DNA of 64,000 nucleotides from Fennellomyces sp. T-0311 (lineage: Eukaryota > Mucoromycota > Mucoromycetes > Mucorales > Lichtheimiaceae), in contig JALLLT010000051.1 of assembly GCA_025266875.1 (NCBI GenBank), forward strand, positions 124,001 to 188,000, given 5' to 3'. Shown here in pieces: positions 35,101-47,153 of this stretch (the first letter of the stretch is position 1; every line of letters starts with the position of its first letter). Both the position numbers and the translations under genes were made by a program. The notes below the pieces were generated by a model. That model was not told where the DNA came from. It saw only the letters and a list, made by a program, of their open reading frames with translations, and did not search any database.

Positions 35101-36425
35101 GGGGGAGAGAGAGATTATCCTTGTACAATGACGGTGTTCGTGAGCGAAGCACTTGGATTAAAAACGAAGCATCCCCATTTTATCAGTGTGGAACAGACAA
35201 GGCATACCGCGTGCAAAGATAAAAAGTACCATGGAAAAACTGCTTTATAAATTAAGGCATTCCATTTGCGATTACGCATTTCGTTTGCCATTGCGCAACA
35301 TGCTTTTCCCAGCTGTTTGGTGTTGACGGGTGCTCTTCCCGGTCTTGTGAAAAAACAGGGACAGACAGGAACTGACTATTTTTTTTTCCCGCTCTCAGTG
35401 TAGGGTTCAGGTTCAGGGTTCCTCTGGACGACTCAGTACACTCGATCGGTTCGTGTGGGAACGGTGGACACTTACCCCAGGACCGGGAAGCCGGGATATA
35501 TCGCAGGATAACAGATTCTTTTAATAAACCCGGACGATCAAAGGTTTCCTTTAGTGACACGCTACTGCCCTTGTGAGCGAGTCCCCCCACCGGAACACAA
35601 AAAGATCAAATGTACCAGGATAGATATAGCATCGATAATACCCGGTTCTGACAAGAGCTTGGCATTATTGGCATTAACGGAACGTTTATTATCGTCCCAT
35701 GTGAATCATACGAATAATAAGCATGGCTGCCATGTGGTCGGCTGTTGACCTCGGGCGAATACTGCTCCGTTTCCAAGAGAGCACATAACCAACCGCAAAG
35801 TTATTTATTCCCATAGCTACGGCTTTGGTGATTAACACCGCGCTTTTTCAAGGGGATCGCCATAGTAAGTTTACTTACAATGGCAATTATTCCGTTTACT
35901 TTTATAGTTTCTCCTATCGCCCCGTATCGTCGTGCGACTACGAAAAGAAAAAAAGTAACTTGAAAGCTGTATACTGCGGGTGAGTTGCTGCTCATCCATG
36001 TTACACAACTGGTTGTTTGTTGCCATGATTACGGGCAATAACAAAAACCATGCGATTAAAAAGTTATTTCGCCGGATCACGGAAACCTTGAGCGTTGAAA
36101 AAAAAGTGGGGTTTGTAAGGATATCAAACCAACTCGCCTTTTTTTTAAACTCTGGCCATTCGCACTTTGTCCTAAATCTAGCATTTCGAATATAGGCAAA
36201 ATAGATCGATGAGGCTTATTGGTTGGGAAAATTGGTTGGCGGGGTAAAACGCTGCATTTTTTTCTCGTTGTGCAACATCAACGGCTTGCAATAACGTGGG
36301 GAACCAGTCACTCATATTGCACCTTTTTTTTCGTCGTTCCCTTTACCCCGCACTTTTTCGGGTTTTGTTTGTCTTTTCATTGTGCATTCTGGACAACAAG
36401 AAACAGACCAACCCGACGTTTAACG
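32106..36425. other. Long intergenic region with fragments
   Basis: No complete gene is supported. A forward open stretch at 32624-32854 (LIAKLLSTTSGDSFVRLHIS to a TAA) looks partly coding but has no convincing start. Short frames at 33259-33465 (VMFWGVFGTIG, weakly like the core of a Tc1/mariner transposase), 33656-33877 and 34088-34525 may be decayed mobile-element pieces. A 28-bp motif around CGCAGG (ACCGGAAATCCGG..ATATATCGCAGG type) occurs at 32450-32475 and 35480-35507. Near 35096 a run of nine G is followed by a GA tract. Confidence 0.4.
32624..32854 (+). CDS. Possible small protein or last exon, unknown
   Basis: 76 codons ending at TAA 32852-32854, with helical, amphipathic character (LLESVQTILVNSLTMQRRLQ, ending YRTLREPTKDYNIAE). 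It has the composition of a real conserved small protein such as a vesicle-tethering or coiled-coil complex subunit. There is no ATG in this frame; an acceptor TTTCTCAG at 32613-32620 just upstream suggests a preceding exon that I could not place. Confidence 0.3.
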   Translation: MIAKLLSTTSGDSFVRLHISPIRYEPDHACHTIGLLESVQTILVNSLTMQRRLQRVVEDIPYRTLREPTKDYNIAE

Positions 36426-39400
36426 ATGACGATCGCGTCGTCTTCCCCCTCTCATGATGGCCCTATCCATCAGCAACGACCACAGCAGCAACAACACTCT
36501 TCTCCATTCATTCCACCGCCCTCGAGCTATCCTCTCAGGGATGATAGTCTGTTGTCATCTGCATTTCAAATTCCATGGTCCCCGTCTATGATGAACTCGA
36601 ATGAACCGTTCTTGTCAACTTCGTCTTCCGATCCAAAAGCTACCAATGATCAAGGGAGACCGCAAAAGGTAGTAGCGCCGGCTGAATCTCTGTCGAGTAA
36701 TTCTACGATGCTCCAGCAAGAGTTCTCACGCCAGCCGCACGTCCTTTTATCTCAGCGTGAAACTGTACAACAACCGCAACAGCATCACAGAAACGCTCCT
36801 CAACAACAAACAGAAATTTTGAATATGGTGCCGTTGGCGGGAAACGCCTCCGAAAGTCCAAATCGGGATCGTACGATACCAGAACGCCAGCAGCGACAAG
36901 AGTATGCTATCAACGTTATTGGCTATCAAAATCAGTCTTGGGAGCATTCATCGTCTGCGCCGACTGCGACACGCAATTCGCCTGCGAACGACACTAGATT
37001 CAACTATGACCAAAGAAATCAGCAAAACAGTTCTAAAACGCCAGTGTTGCAATCATCGCAGCACAACAATAATGAATCGTCAAATCATATCACACCTAAT
37101 ACATCCATGTTTACCAGTTTCGGAAATGGTGAACAGCCCTACAGCAGTCAAATGGTAACATCGACTAGCGCGCCAGCTGCGCCTTGGACAACGACAACTT
37201 TGTGGTCCGGCAATGGAACAACTGACACTCCTTATTCCTCTTCTCCGCAAACAACTCACCACTCACATCAGTACTTATCTCCAGCAAGTGAACCTCAACA
37301 GACAACCTCTATGAACTCGATCAATGACAACAGTTTCTCGCTTGATTTCCTTGCACCACCGCCCAGTGATTCACTTCAACAGAAAAAGCACTCACACTCG
37401 ACTTTAGTAGTAAGTCATCAATTTTATAAATTGATTAATAATTCTCGCGCTCTCTTCACATGTAATAACGGAAAACAATAACATAGAACGGCTACAGCAG
37501 CGGGTCGTCAACGACCACCGCGACAAGCAGCGATCGCAGAAACCCCGTAACATCTGGCATGAATAGCTCTTCGTTTGAAATTTTTGATTCAACTTTCCTG
37601 AACAACAGCAACAATCGCAACAACGAAGATAACAACAGCAACGGTAGTACAGGCAACAAGTATGTCAGCGGACCGTTCAGCGAAGACCTGATGCCTGTAC
37701 GAGCTATCCCGATGTCCAATGTGAAAGCAGGTGTCCGGACTGCCCGCATGCTCATTGATGCCACTGTAGCGATGAAAACAAGACCCCAAATCCAAAGTTA
37801 TCTCTTGGCTGCAGATCCCGTGGCCATGGGAGAGCGAACTGTTGTCATTTTGACGGGCAAAGTAGCACAAAAAAGCTATGGCACTGAAAAAAGGTAAAAA
37901 AATTGGATTAGCTTTGCTAATAAACAATCGTCCCGCCATCCTAATTACACACGCTTTTTTCAAAAAAAGATTCTTGTGTCCCCCACCCACGGTGATTTTA
38001 GATGGCGCATCATGGTGGACAAAAAAACATGATGATCCGTCTACGACTGCCCCGCCTCAACTTATGGTTTCCATGTCAGGAGAAACGTCCGAAACGCAAG
38101 AAGGTCAGATCGATTGGTTCTCAGTGTCGGGTACAACCGTTGGACAGACTGGTTACGGTAGCAACAACAACAACACAAACAACGCAGGCCGCATACGGGC
38201 TAGCTTTGACAAGGGAAGTAGCAGTGACCGCGACTGGTATCGTATTCAACCGCGTGATCCACTTGCCGGCGGGAAGTGTGTGTTGCGTCAGCTGTACATC
38301 AATGACGCCGATGATAAACGCAAACGCGTGGAATGTCTTGCTCGCTTACAACTGGCAGATGGAACTCCCATTGGTACGCTAGCTAGCAAGCCCGTCAAGG
38401 TTATTAGCAAACCAAGCAAGAAACGACTAAGTGTCAAAAATATGGATTGTAAGTGGCTTTATTGTTGTGGGATATTAGCTTTCAGGAAGCCATAACACTC
38501 CTTTTTTTAGCCTGTATTCACCACGGTACAACAGTCTCACTATTTAACCGAATCCGTTCGCAGACAGTTTCAACAAAGTATCTTGGCGTATCGGCATCAG
38601 CTGGAGCTACATCAACAACGCAACCCTTCATGTACCCTGGACAGGCGAAAGCGAACCATAACCTCGACGGACCAGCATCGACAAGCAGCCCTGATGGTAC
38701 ATGTTTTATCGCACGAACAGGGAGCTGGGACCCTTTCATCATTTGGCTTGTGGACACCACGTGGGTCCCCCAGCATCACGAAAGAGAAAGCAATAGTCCA
38801 GATGAATACATTGGTAGCGGTGCTTCCACCTTACGAAACGATATACCCTATCCACCACCACCAGCTATTGCCGCCAAAAACAAGACCGGTCAACCACTTG
38901 CCGTGCACTACAACCAACACATTGTCCTTCAATGTCTCACCACTGGTCTGGTGAGCCCAGTTATGATTATCCGCAAAATAGACCGAGCGTCGACTGTGGT
39001 AGGCGGGGCGAATAGCAAGTACTATTCGCATTATAGAAGCACAGAGCCTTCACCTTCAGGCACCAGCGGTGGAGAATACGGGGACGAGATCCTGGGAGAT
39101 CCAGTTTCCCAGCTGCATAAGGTAGCACTCCAGATCGTACAAGACCCTTCGTCACGCCTGCAGGAAAATGATATCCCGCTTCAGAATGACATGTTGCCGC
39201 GGGTAAATCGTCCGGTGACCTATTTGGCTTGCTTGAACGATATGGTTGGAATGCATCGCTCAGCCCACGAACGCAAACCTATCCGTCCTGAACCTGCCAC
39301 AAACATTGACTCGGATTCAGCATCAAGCAGAGCTGCCACGCGTCGCAGAATTGCATCCACTGGCAACGTTTCCGACTATTACTACGGAATTAACCCACCC

Positions 39401-40133
39401 ACCCAACAATCGCAGCAGCCTTCTCAAAGCATGTATTCAACAATCAACTTTCAGGGAGCTTCAGAAGAGTATCATCAGCAGCACCCGCAACAGCAAATGG
39501 TGGGCAAGCGCAGCCGGTCTGTGTCTGCCATTGATCAAGGCAATGATGATATGCCAGCCCTGAATGCATCATGGAGCGAATTAGGCGCTTATTGGTCTGA
39601 GGATGTTTCAGATTCGGCAGTTTGGACTATCGTTGGTACTGGTAAGTTTAGAGTTCGAAGTAAAAGTACAGATCGAAGATCATGACAACTAAAAGCAAAA
39701 AAAAACTCCAGATTGTGCAAAATATACATTTTGGGAGCTGCCACCTGTCGCGGAAGAAGAAGAAGAATTCGTAGATGAACGGTTTTTGGACATGTCTCTC
39801 AAGATCAATACACCACGTACCGTGACGATCGCACCTGTTCCAACACTTGTACGATTCTCGCGTACCAAAGGCGACAATGATGGACTATTTTTAAGCATGC
39901 ACGGTGAAAGTTTCACGCGTGATTTGGAAGTTTGGTTTGGTGATGTCCGGTCCCCACGCTCCGAGTATCGTGGCCGCGAACATATGGTGTGTGAGGTGCC
40001 TATAGCATCAGAATTGGCGCATTCAGTAGGCGCAGAATGGAAAAATGGTGGTTCATGCAGTGTGCCTCTTTTGCTGGTCAGAAGGAACGGCAGTGCCGTG
40101 TACAAGACGAATAAGTACTACACATTTTGTTAA
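36426..40133 (+). CDS. CSL (CBF1/Su(H)/LAG-1) family transcription factor
   Basis: Exons 36426-37409, 37487-37893, 37970-38448, 38511-39641 and 39712-40133 give 1140 residues. About 400 N-terminal residues are low complexity (Gln, Ser, Asn, Pro rich). Then come the CSL modules. The Rel-homology N-terminal part has VVILTGKVAQKSYGTEKRFL and CPPPTVILDGASWW. The beta-trefoil starts around VKVISKPSKKRLSVKNMD and continues with TTVSLFNRIRSQTVSTKYL, TSWDPF-like and VMIIRKIDR, and DPVSQLHKVALQI. The C-terminal Ig-like part carries LSMHGESFTRDLEVWFGDV and MVCEVPIASEL. DNA-contact residues of the RSQTVSTKYL loop are retained, so it should bind GTGGGAA-type sites. Several loops are expanded with Ser/Gln inserts, as in other fungal CSL proteins. 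In animals CSL is the Notch effector; fungi lack Notch, and fungal members affect adhesion and cell cycle. Confidence 0.94.
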
Positions 40134-42271
40134 TGTAATATCTAACTAGTGCATATGCTCCCCCTCGAAATCCTCTCTCATGCCCATCTTCATTGACGGG
40201 AGTTTAGTGCCTCTGAGAGCAAAGGAAAAAAAACCATATTATTATGCTTTGTTTTCTCATGGTCATTTCAATTTTTTTAACCAATCTTTTTCACCCACGC
40301 CTTTGTGCCTATTCCTCTACTTAATAAGTTTTTTGAACCATGTGACATTGAACTTGCTATCATGTACTTGCTTTACCAACGATAGACAAAATACATGGAC
40401 CTTCTCGTAGTTCTTTAGTACTCTGCTTGTAAACGTTACACCAAGTTAAAACCGCGGCTAGCCCGCCGTTCCACAATTGCCATACAAATGGCGACGCTTA
40501 ATACCCACGCTACGAAATTTTAGATGACCCATATGAAAGTCGACACAATCAAGAGCGCTAAAGTTTCGCCGCGAATACACCTCCGCTTAGTTATTAAACG
40601 TCGATGAAAGCGCTAATTAGTTTCTGTTCGGCCTGATAATTATCCTGTGAAACTTTAGCCGACCAAGGCTGTGTGATTAGGTAATCCAAGAAGAAGTGGA
40701 TCCGTAAGTTTGTGCTCAGAATAGGGAAAATAAGATCACTAGCGGCGATGGCACCCGATATACATTATTTCATATGATATTACCATTAATACTTTATACC
40801 TTTGCTAATAATACAATTGCTCTAATTGGCATTTTCAAATGATAGAATTATTTTAACTTTTGATCTGTGTTACCATATGCTATCTCACGTTTAATGTACA
40901 ACAAACTGCTTACGTACAAGTATTGGAAAGAAAATAATGTTATAACGAGGTTGTGAAGTCAGTTCTTGGGAGGAGTAACCGAAGAATCTAGACGTGAATG
41001 ACACCGTGATAATCATCGCCAGAACAGTGACTATTCAGTAAAAACGAAGCAACGCCAATGATTTCTACATATGCAGGAGTAACAATAAAGAGTAGTACCA
41101 TTTCAACCATGCGTAAGCTAACTGTTAGATAGGGAAAAGAATAGGCACAGCTTTCGTAAACCCTGTGGGTCCAAGCCTGGATTTATAGAGTGCTGGCTTT
41201 TACAAAAGCATTAGCAACGGAATATGCCAACCGAGATAAGAAGATAAAAAAGTTCCGTTATATGAAAGCTACTTCCCAAGGTATTAGACCTTGTCTGTTC
41301 GAGACTTGTGTGTTGGGCTACAGGTTACCGATGATACATAATAACATCCTGGATTTTTACTCCTCGTCGTAAAAGCAAGACAGTTAATAGTCTACATAGA
41401 TAATACCAGTTGCCTTTTGGGTCGATCCAGGATCTATTACGCAGAGTACTTACAAGGCAATTGAATATTGCGGCACATGCGCACTGGGAAAGACACAGGT
41501 AAATTACATTGATAAATAAGGCATCTTCAGGGGGTGCGTGTGCCATAGAATAGTCACGAAAAGTAAGCAGACAATGTTAGAATTGGACACAAGCAGCTAT
41601 TGTCGGGAAACGGGTAAACAGTTACGTAAGATTTTGATGTTACCACTTTGATCACCAGGAATCTCCTTGAGTACCAAAATATTGAACTATAGTCCAGAGG
41701 ACTAGAACTAGAATGGCGAAGGACCTATCCTATCTCCCCAAAACGCCCAAGCATACAATGGTCAAAGAGTATATACTAGAATATACGTTATTTCTATAAA
41801 TCCGATGATTCGTCCAGGCTGCTGTGCAGGTTACTCTTCTTGCAATTGATACGGGGAGAAGTTCTTCATCTGTTGTCGCTAACTTAGGGTCTAGCTATGG
41901 CTTCGGCAGTCTCGTAGTCGAAATCGGTCTTGCCCTCTGATTATTGTAAAGTAACATAATCAACAGATTTCGAGAGCACTTCCACAGAGTTTTGGCATAG
42001 AACATCAAGTCAGGATGAATGGATATGTATGTATCCAAAATAGGTCTAACATGGTTTTGTAGTGGCAGCTATCATGGCCAACTTGGTGTCGGCCTGCAGT
42101 ATCACTTCCTCCTGATTCCTTCTAAGCGCTCGTCCATTTTTAATCCGCACACAGTCTTCTAGTGGTCCCATCTTTTGAGCCAGTCATTTTTCAATATTTA
42201 TTTTTGACGATGCTACACATTTAAAGCATGAAGTACAAAAAGTTTATGGAATAATTAATCGTAAAAAATAA
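40134..42271. other. Intergenic, no gene supported
   Basis: 2.1 kb of AT-rich sequence. The first 300 bases are the CSL 3' flank and the last 100 the REX1 3' flank. Short frames (60-75 codons) show no motif, and I see no RNA gene or repeat. Confidence 0.55.
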
Positions 42272-44660
42272 CTATTGTTTCAGTGTGGCGAATACTGCTC
42301 CCAATCGGATCTTCGCTCCTAAGCCTTCAAAACGTTTCTGGTCCGTTGATGTCCATGTCGGCATAAATTCGTTGCTTGGAAGTGCTTCTACGCCAGTGTA
42401 TATACGGTATCGCTTGCTCATTCTACAATTCATGAGATTAATGGATTATCAGCGCACAGAGCAACAATGGTCCTTACTCTTGATAACGGGGATCGTTACC
42501 CAAGCCTCCTAGCACCAGCACCATGGTCCCAGATGGGAAAGCATTGTACATTCGTTGAAAATAGGTGTTGAATTGAGCCATTTTCGCAGCCTCTTCATAT
42601 TTATCGGCGATACTGTCAGGTATAACCGCAGGTGCCGCCGCCAACTCTTTCTTTTTTGCAGGTCGCAACGTATCGAATTGGGAAAACACAAAATCATACG
42701 AGTTGGCAGCCGCAATTGTACTTTCCACCAGGTTGTCTTCAGAATTATAGTGCTTGTAGTTGAGAGATTGACTTGCAGCAAACACTCCATTTTCCGTGTC
42801 AGAAGCTTCCAGAAGAGCTGTTGACTTTGCATGCTTATGGATCCGATCAGAAATAAGCTCTGTGCCCTTTCCAAGGCGACCGAATTTTGGACCATTTTGC
42901 ACTTTGAGCTTGAACAGGTCGAGGGTGGCCCGAGCGTCTTCTTCGGAGTTGTGGCCGAGTTCGGCTGAATGCTGAATAACTCGTTTCAAGAGGGTCAAGG
43001 TCAAATGTCTGAGGGCTGGCTTGAAGGGCTTCCCTTTGAAACTGTCGTATAGGAGTGAAGTGTCCGCACAATAAGGATGTGTTAACTTGAGTGCCTTCAG
43101 ATCGTTTTCGAGACCATGACCAATAAGAATAACATTGTGATCGACGAATTTTCGTACGTGCTTCTGCGCTCTACGCAAAGAACATGTGGTGCCAGCCATA
43201 ATTTCAGGCGTAATACCAGAGTACTGAGTTAAATAGTCCAAGATAGGTTCGCTCGGCTTCACATATTCATCCATTAGTGTTTTGTTGTCTGCCGAAAAAG
43301 ATACTATCAGTACGTGTATACTAACCGACAAACAAAATGTCTTTACCTTCATCTACCAGGGTGACACGTGCTAGTGCCCTTCCTTCTGTTGTTTCAACCT
43401 GTAACATTATTTAGTAATTGTGAATCGACAATATGATAGCTTTCAGTACCATTTCACAATCGATGGCTATTAATCGTTTCTTTGAGAGCGGCTCCTTCAC
43501 TGGTCGTGTTTCCTTCCAATCATCGTCCAGCTGTACCGTTGGATCCAGTAAAGTTGGGATAGGATATTCTGATGCCTTCATTTCGTCCAATGAAAGTGTA
43601 TAGTATTCTGCAGCGTTATCCTTTAGTTCTTCTAAACCTGCAATGATCAAGTCAATATCTGGTGCATATCCAATTAAGCGACGTCATCTACTAACGTTTT
43701 CCAGACGACTCTTTCTGTCGTAAAAATTCATTTTTGCCAATAGGACACTGTAAAAGCTCGGACACCGGGGATATGTTCTTGCTTCTTTCTCCATATAACC
43801 GGCTAATGAGCATATGCGAGAAACATTCGGTGAAGAAGGGCATGGCGGCCTTGCCCTGCGTTGTAGGGTCGAGACCCTTCAAATCGATAAAGTTAGGTAC
43901 GTTGTTTCGATGCTCCGGAACGCCGAATGACACTATATCCAGGCCGTGGACGAACAAGACGACGCAATGTTTGATGGAAGTGCGATTAACTAGAGTGGCC
44001 CATGACGGTGTGGGAGCTTCGGAAAGGGTGTATAGGATAAAGTTGCGTATATCAGCGAGTTGCAACCTTTTAGTTAATTTGGACGGGCATAAACTAAACT
44101 TTGGCACAGAGACCTATGGGAAACCGTTAGTAACAGGTAACCTGGCGATCGTTCTGCTTGTTACCTTGACACCATCGACAACTTCCCTCGCAAGCTGTCG
44201 TTTCCTCTTCTTGTCTCGAATTTCTCGCACTCTTGCTTGAATTTCTTCTTCCGTTAGCTTCATTGATTTCCATTTCTCTGTCTTTCCTTTCGAGCGGGAA
44301 ACTAGAGACATATGCCCAGTTAGTAACATGTGTGCTAACACCTCTTGTCTAATACATACTTTTGTTTGTGCCCTTTTTCTCGATTCTAGGCTTTTCACTA
44401 GGTACATCGATTTGTGTCGCTTTTGGCTTGGTATTCTTCGAAGGTACTTTATCTTTCTTTTCTGCCTTTGGCTTCTTTTGACTTTGTTCGTTGCCGGTGT
44501 CAATGTCGGTTTTGTCAGAAGGACGCTTTCTGGTATCCGATTTCGCGGTAACCGGGATCGCAACTTGGCTCCCAGTTTCGCTGTCAAACTTGACATGGAT
44601 CTTTGCGGAAACGTTGTGTAAAATGGGCTTTTTCGGATCGATGGAGGGTGTAAACTTCAT
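42272..44660 (-). CDS. REX1: RNA exonuclease 1 (REX1/RNH70 family, DEDDh)
   Basis: 3'-5' exonuclease that trims 5S rRNA and tRNA 3' ends and other stable RNAs in the nucleus. Exons 44660-44360, 44301-44165, 44113-43696, 43637-43450, 43398-43347, 43288-42478 and 42422-42272 give 685 residues. The N-terminal 150 residues are Lys-rich with nuclear-localisation-like runs (DKKRKRQLA). The exonuclease domain has Exo I RLIAIDCEM, Exo II GHGLENDLKALKL and Exo III ELGHNSEEDARATLDLFKLK, so the four acidic residues and the catalytic His are present. YSGITPEIM after Exo I is the REX1 signature. Exon 5 (52 nt) directly follows DCEM. It diverges from PRP3 with 96 bp between start codons. Confidence 0.93.
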
Positions 44661-44756
44661 GTTGATCGATCTTGAAAAGTTCCAAAGTGCGTGACTGCAT
44701 GAAGGTACTCTATTATAATTTCAAAGTCTCGCAGCTGCCAGCCCAACTTCTCAACC
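44661..44756. promoter_or_regulatory. Very short shared divergent promoter (REX1 / PRP3)
   Basis: Only 96 bp separate the two ATGs, so both 5' UTRs and core promoters must overlap or extend into each other. CTATTATAATT at 44710-44720 is the only TATA-like stretch. Confidence 0.6.
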
Positions 44757-46797
44757 ATGTCCGATCGCGAAAAGGTTAGAGGCGTCTATGCCATGCTCAA
44801 CCATCGATTGCTGATTTTCGTTTCTTGCTGTAGAGTGCTGCATTTATCGCCGCACGACAAGCTGAAATTCGTGCCAAATTGGCCAAATTCCAAAAGACAG
44901 GTGGAGCCGATGCCTCAAAGTCAACTCCATCGCCGCCACAGAGTCGACCGCCTGCCCCATCCAGCAGTTCGCGATTTGGAAGTAGCAGCCCATCACAACA
45001 ATTACGCGGTAGCCCTGGACGATCTGGCAGCAATGGCGCTGGTGAAGCACCGGAGCTCGATCTAATTCAACGGAAGATTGCAGAAGCAAGAGCACGACTC
45101 GCCGGAAACAGTATGGTGATGGTAAGGTCGTCCCAGCTCTTGATAAGCGTGTATGCTAATATATGCTTCATAGCCTCGGGCAACAGCCAAAGGTATCTAT
45201 GTTCCAGACGCCAAAGGGCGTGTTGGAACTCCCCAGATTGCTTTGGACGACACCGGCAGCATTGATCTTCAGGCTATGCTCAGCACTATACCCAAGCGTG
45301 AAGTCGCTACGGCCAAGGTAACCGGCGCTGTGCTGGCTTCATTCTCATATACTAATGCGTCATGCTAGGCCAATCAACGGCTTTCGCAGGCGAAAAAGGA
45401 CGCAAAAGCTAAGGTGGAGAAGCCGGCTGCGGGAGCTGCTTCTACGTCTCGGCCAAGTAAGGCAAAGAACCCGTACCTTGAAGCGCCAGCAGAAGATGAA
45501 GAAGTGGTATCGGTGCCTTCCAAGCGCAAGGCACGGCCACTCAAGTTTATCCAACCCGGAAAATATATTCAAAAGGCGAAGCAAGAACGGCAACAAGCGC
45601 AGCTCGAGAAGCTGAAGCAGGAAATCGCCGAGAACGTTAAAAAGGCAGGCATGGAGGTAGAGATGGACATTTCGGACAAGGCACTGAAGGTAGGCACATC
45701 AGGTTCAATGCAGATTCACGAGAGTCTAAGCAACGATGATAGAAAGAGCCTGGCCCTCCAGCCGAATGGTGGGATGCGCCATTCCTGCCAAACAAAGCAT
45801 ATACTGATCTGGATCAGGCACCTGTCAAGCCAGCCGAACTGGACCAGCTCGTGACTTTGTACATCCATCATCCAATCCCTATCAAACCACCAAATGAAGT
45901 GAACAGTGCGCCCGTGGTACGATCATTAATGCTGACCAAAAAGGAGCGCAAGAAGCTTCGACGGCAACGGCGACAGGAGGCACAGAAGGAAAAACAAGAC
46001 AAAATCCGTCTTGGTTTGCTGCCACCTGACCCTCCCAAAGGTATGTTTCGTTTGTTGCATCGATGGTGCTCACCACTAACACTCGCACGTAGTTAAAATC
46101 AGCAACTTGATGCAAGTTCTTGGCCAAGAGGCAATCCAAGACCCAACAAAGATTGAACAGAGGGTTCGCAAGGAGATGGAGCAGCGGCAACGGCAGCACG
46201 AGCTTGCCAATGAGCAGCGCAAACTGTCGCCGGAGGAACGACGGGCAAAGGTTATAAACAAAGTCGCCGAAGACAAAAAACAAAGCAACGAAGTTGCCGT
46301 GTTCAAGTAAGGTCGCAAGGGGTGCTCGGTGTTATGGAGACCTAACTGCGTTCTTTCTTAGGGTGAAGAATTGCGCTCATCCCAAGCACCGATACAAAAT
46401 TGAAAAGAATGCTCAGCAATACCAGCTAAGTGGCATGGTTGTCGTCCATCCAAAATGCCACTTGGTTATCGCCGAAGGAGGCCCCAAAAGCATCAAAGCA
46501 TACAAGAAACTCATGTTAAGACGTATCGATTGGAACGACATGCCACCACCGAAAAACGCAAATGCTGCGTCAAATATGATGGATATCGACCGGTTTGCCG
46601 AAGGTGAAGAAAACAAGTGCTATCTCGTCTGGGAGGGCCAGGTCAAGAACAAAGCATTCCGAAGATTCACTTGGAGATCATTCGAGAGTGAGAAAATGGC
46701 ACGGGAGGAGTTATCAAAATGGCATGTAGAGCACTACTGGGATGCGGCTGTTATGGCAACCGACGAGGATCTTGCTGCCCGGCAGCCAGAATTGTAA
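44757..46797 (+). CDS. PRP3: U4/U6 small nuclear ribonucleoprotein Prp3
   Basis: Spliceosomal tri-snRNP protein binding the U4/U6 duplex. Exons 44757-44774, 44834-45121, 45174-45317, 45369-45689, 45743-46040, 46093-46306 and 46362-46797 give 572 residues. The PRP3 domain covers the middle: RPLKFIQPGKYIQKAKQERQ, then the EWWDAPFLPNKAY block, PIPIKPPNE, LTKKERKKLRRQRRQEAQKE and RLGLLPPDPPKVKISNLMQV. The C-terminal DUF1115-type domain has LSGMVVVHPKCHLVIAEGGPKSIKAYKKLMLRRIDW and KAFRRFTWRSFESEKMAREE. The N-terminal PWI domain of the animal protein is absent, and the protein starts with a short charged helix. The first exon codes only six residues. Confidence 0.94.
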
Positions 46798-47153
46798 CAA
46801 ATTTTCAACCATATTAAACGCAATCACGTCAATCGCAAGCGATCACTGAAGTTTGTTATTGTAATATGCCGTTTTGTTGTGCAAAAGGCTATGGAGCTTG
46901 CCATATATCTGCAGGTAATAAATATGCAGCTCGGGACACATACACCAGCGCAACAACACATATACCCTACATATGCAAACAGTATCTTGCAGTGTGTACC
47001 CTTGTGAATGATAATTGTTGAGTGCTCCACCTTTTGAATTCGGTAATCCTTTGAAACTTGCACTTTATCTCTAGGAATACATACGGACCAGCTTTTTTAA
47101 TTGGTATCCAGAGGGCTACAATGAGTGTCACGTATAGGTGGCAACTATCAAAT
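46798..47153. other. Convergent 3' flanks, PRP3 / epoxide hydrolase
   Basis: 356 bp without coding signal; both 3' UTRs must lie here. Confidence 0.6.

Noticed and set aside
37589..37990. Reverse frame of 133 codons in the CSL gene
   Set aside because: Crosses a CSL intron on the opposite strand; a shadow of conserved CSL coding sequence.
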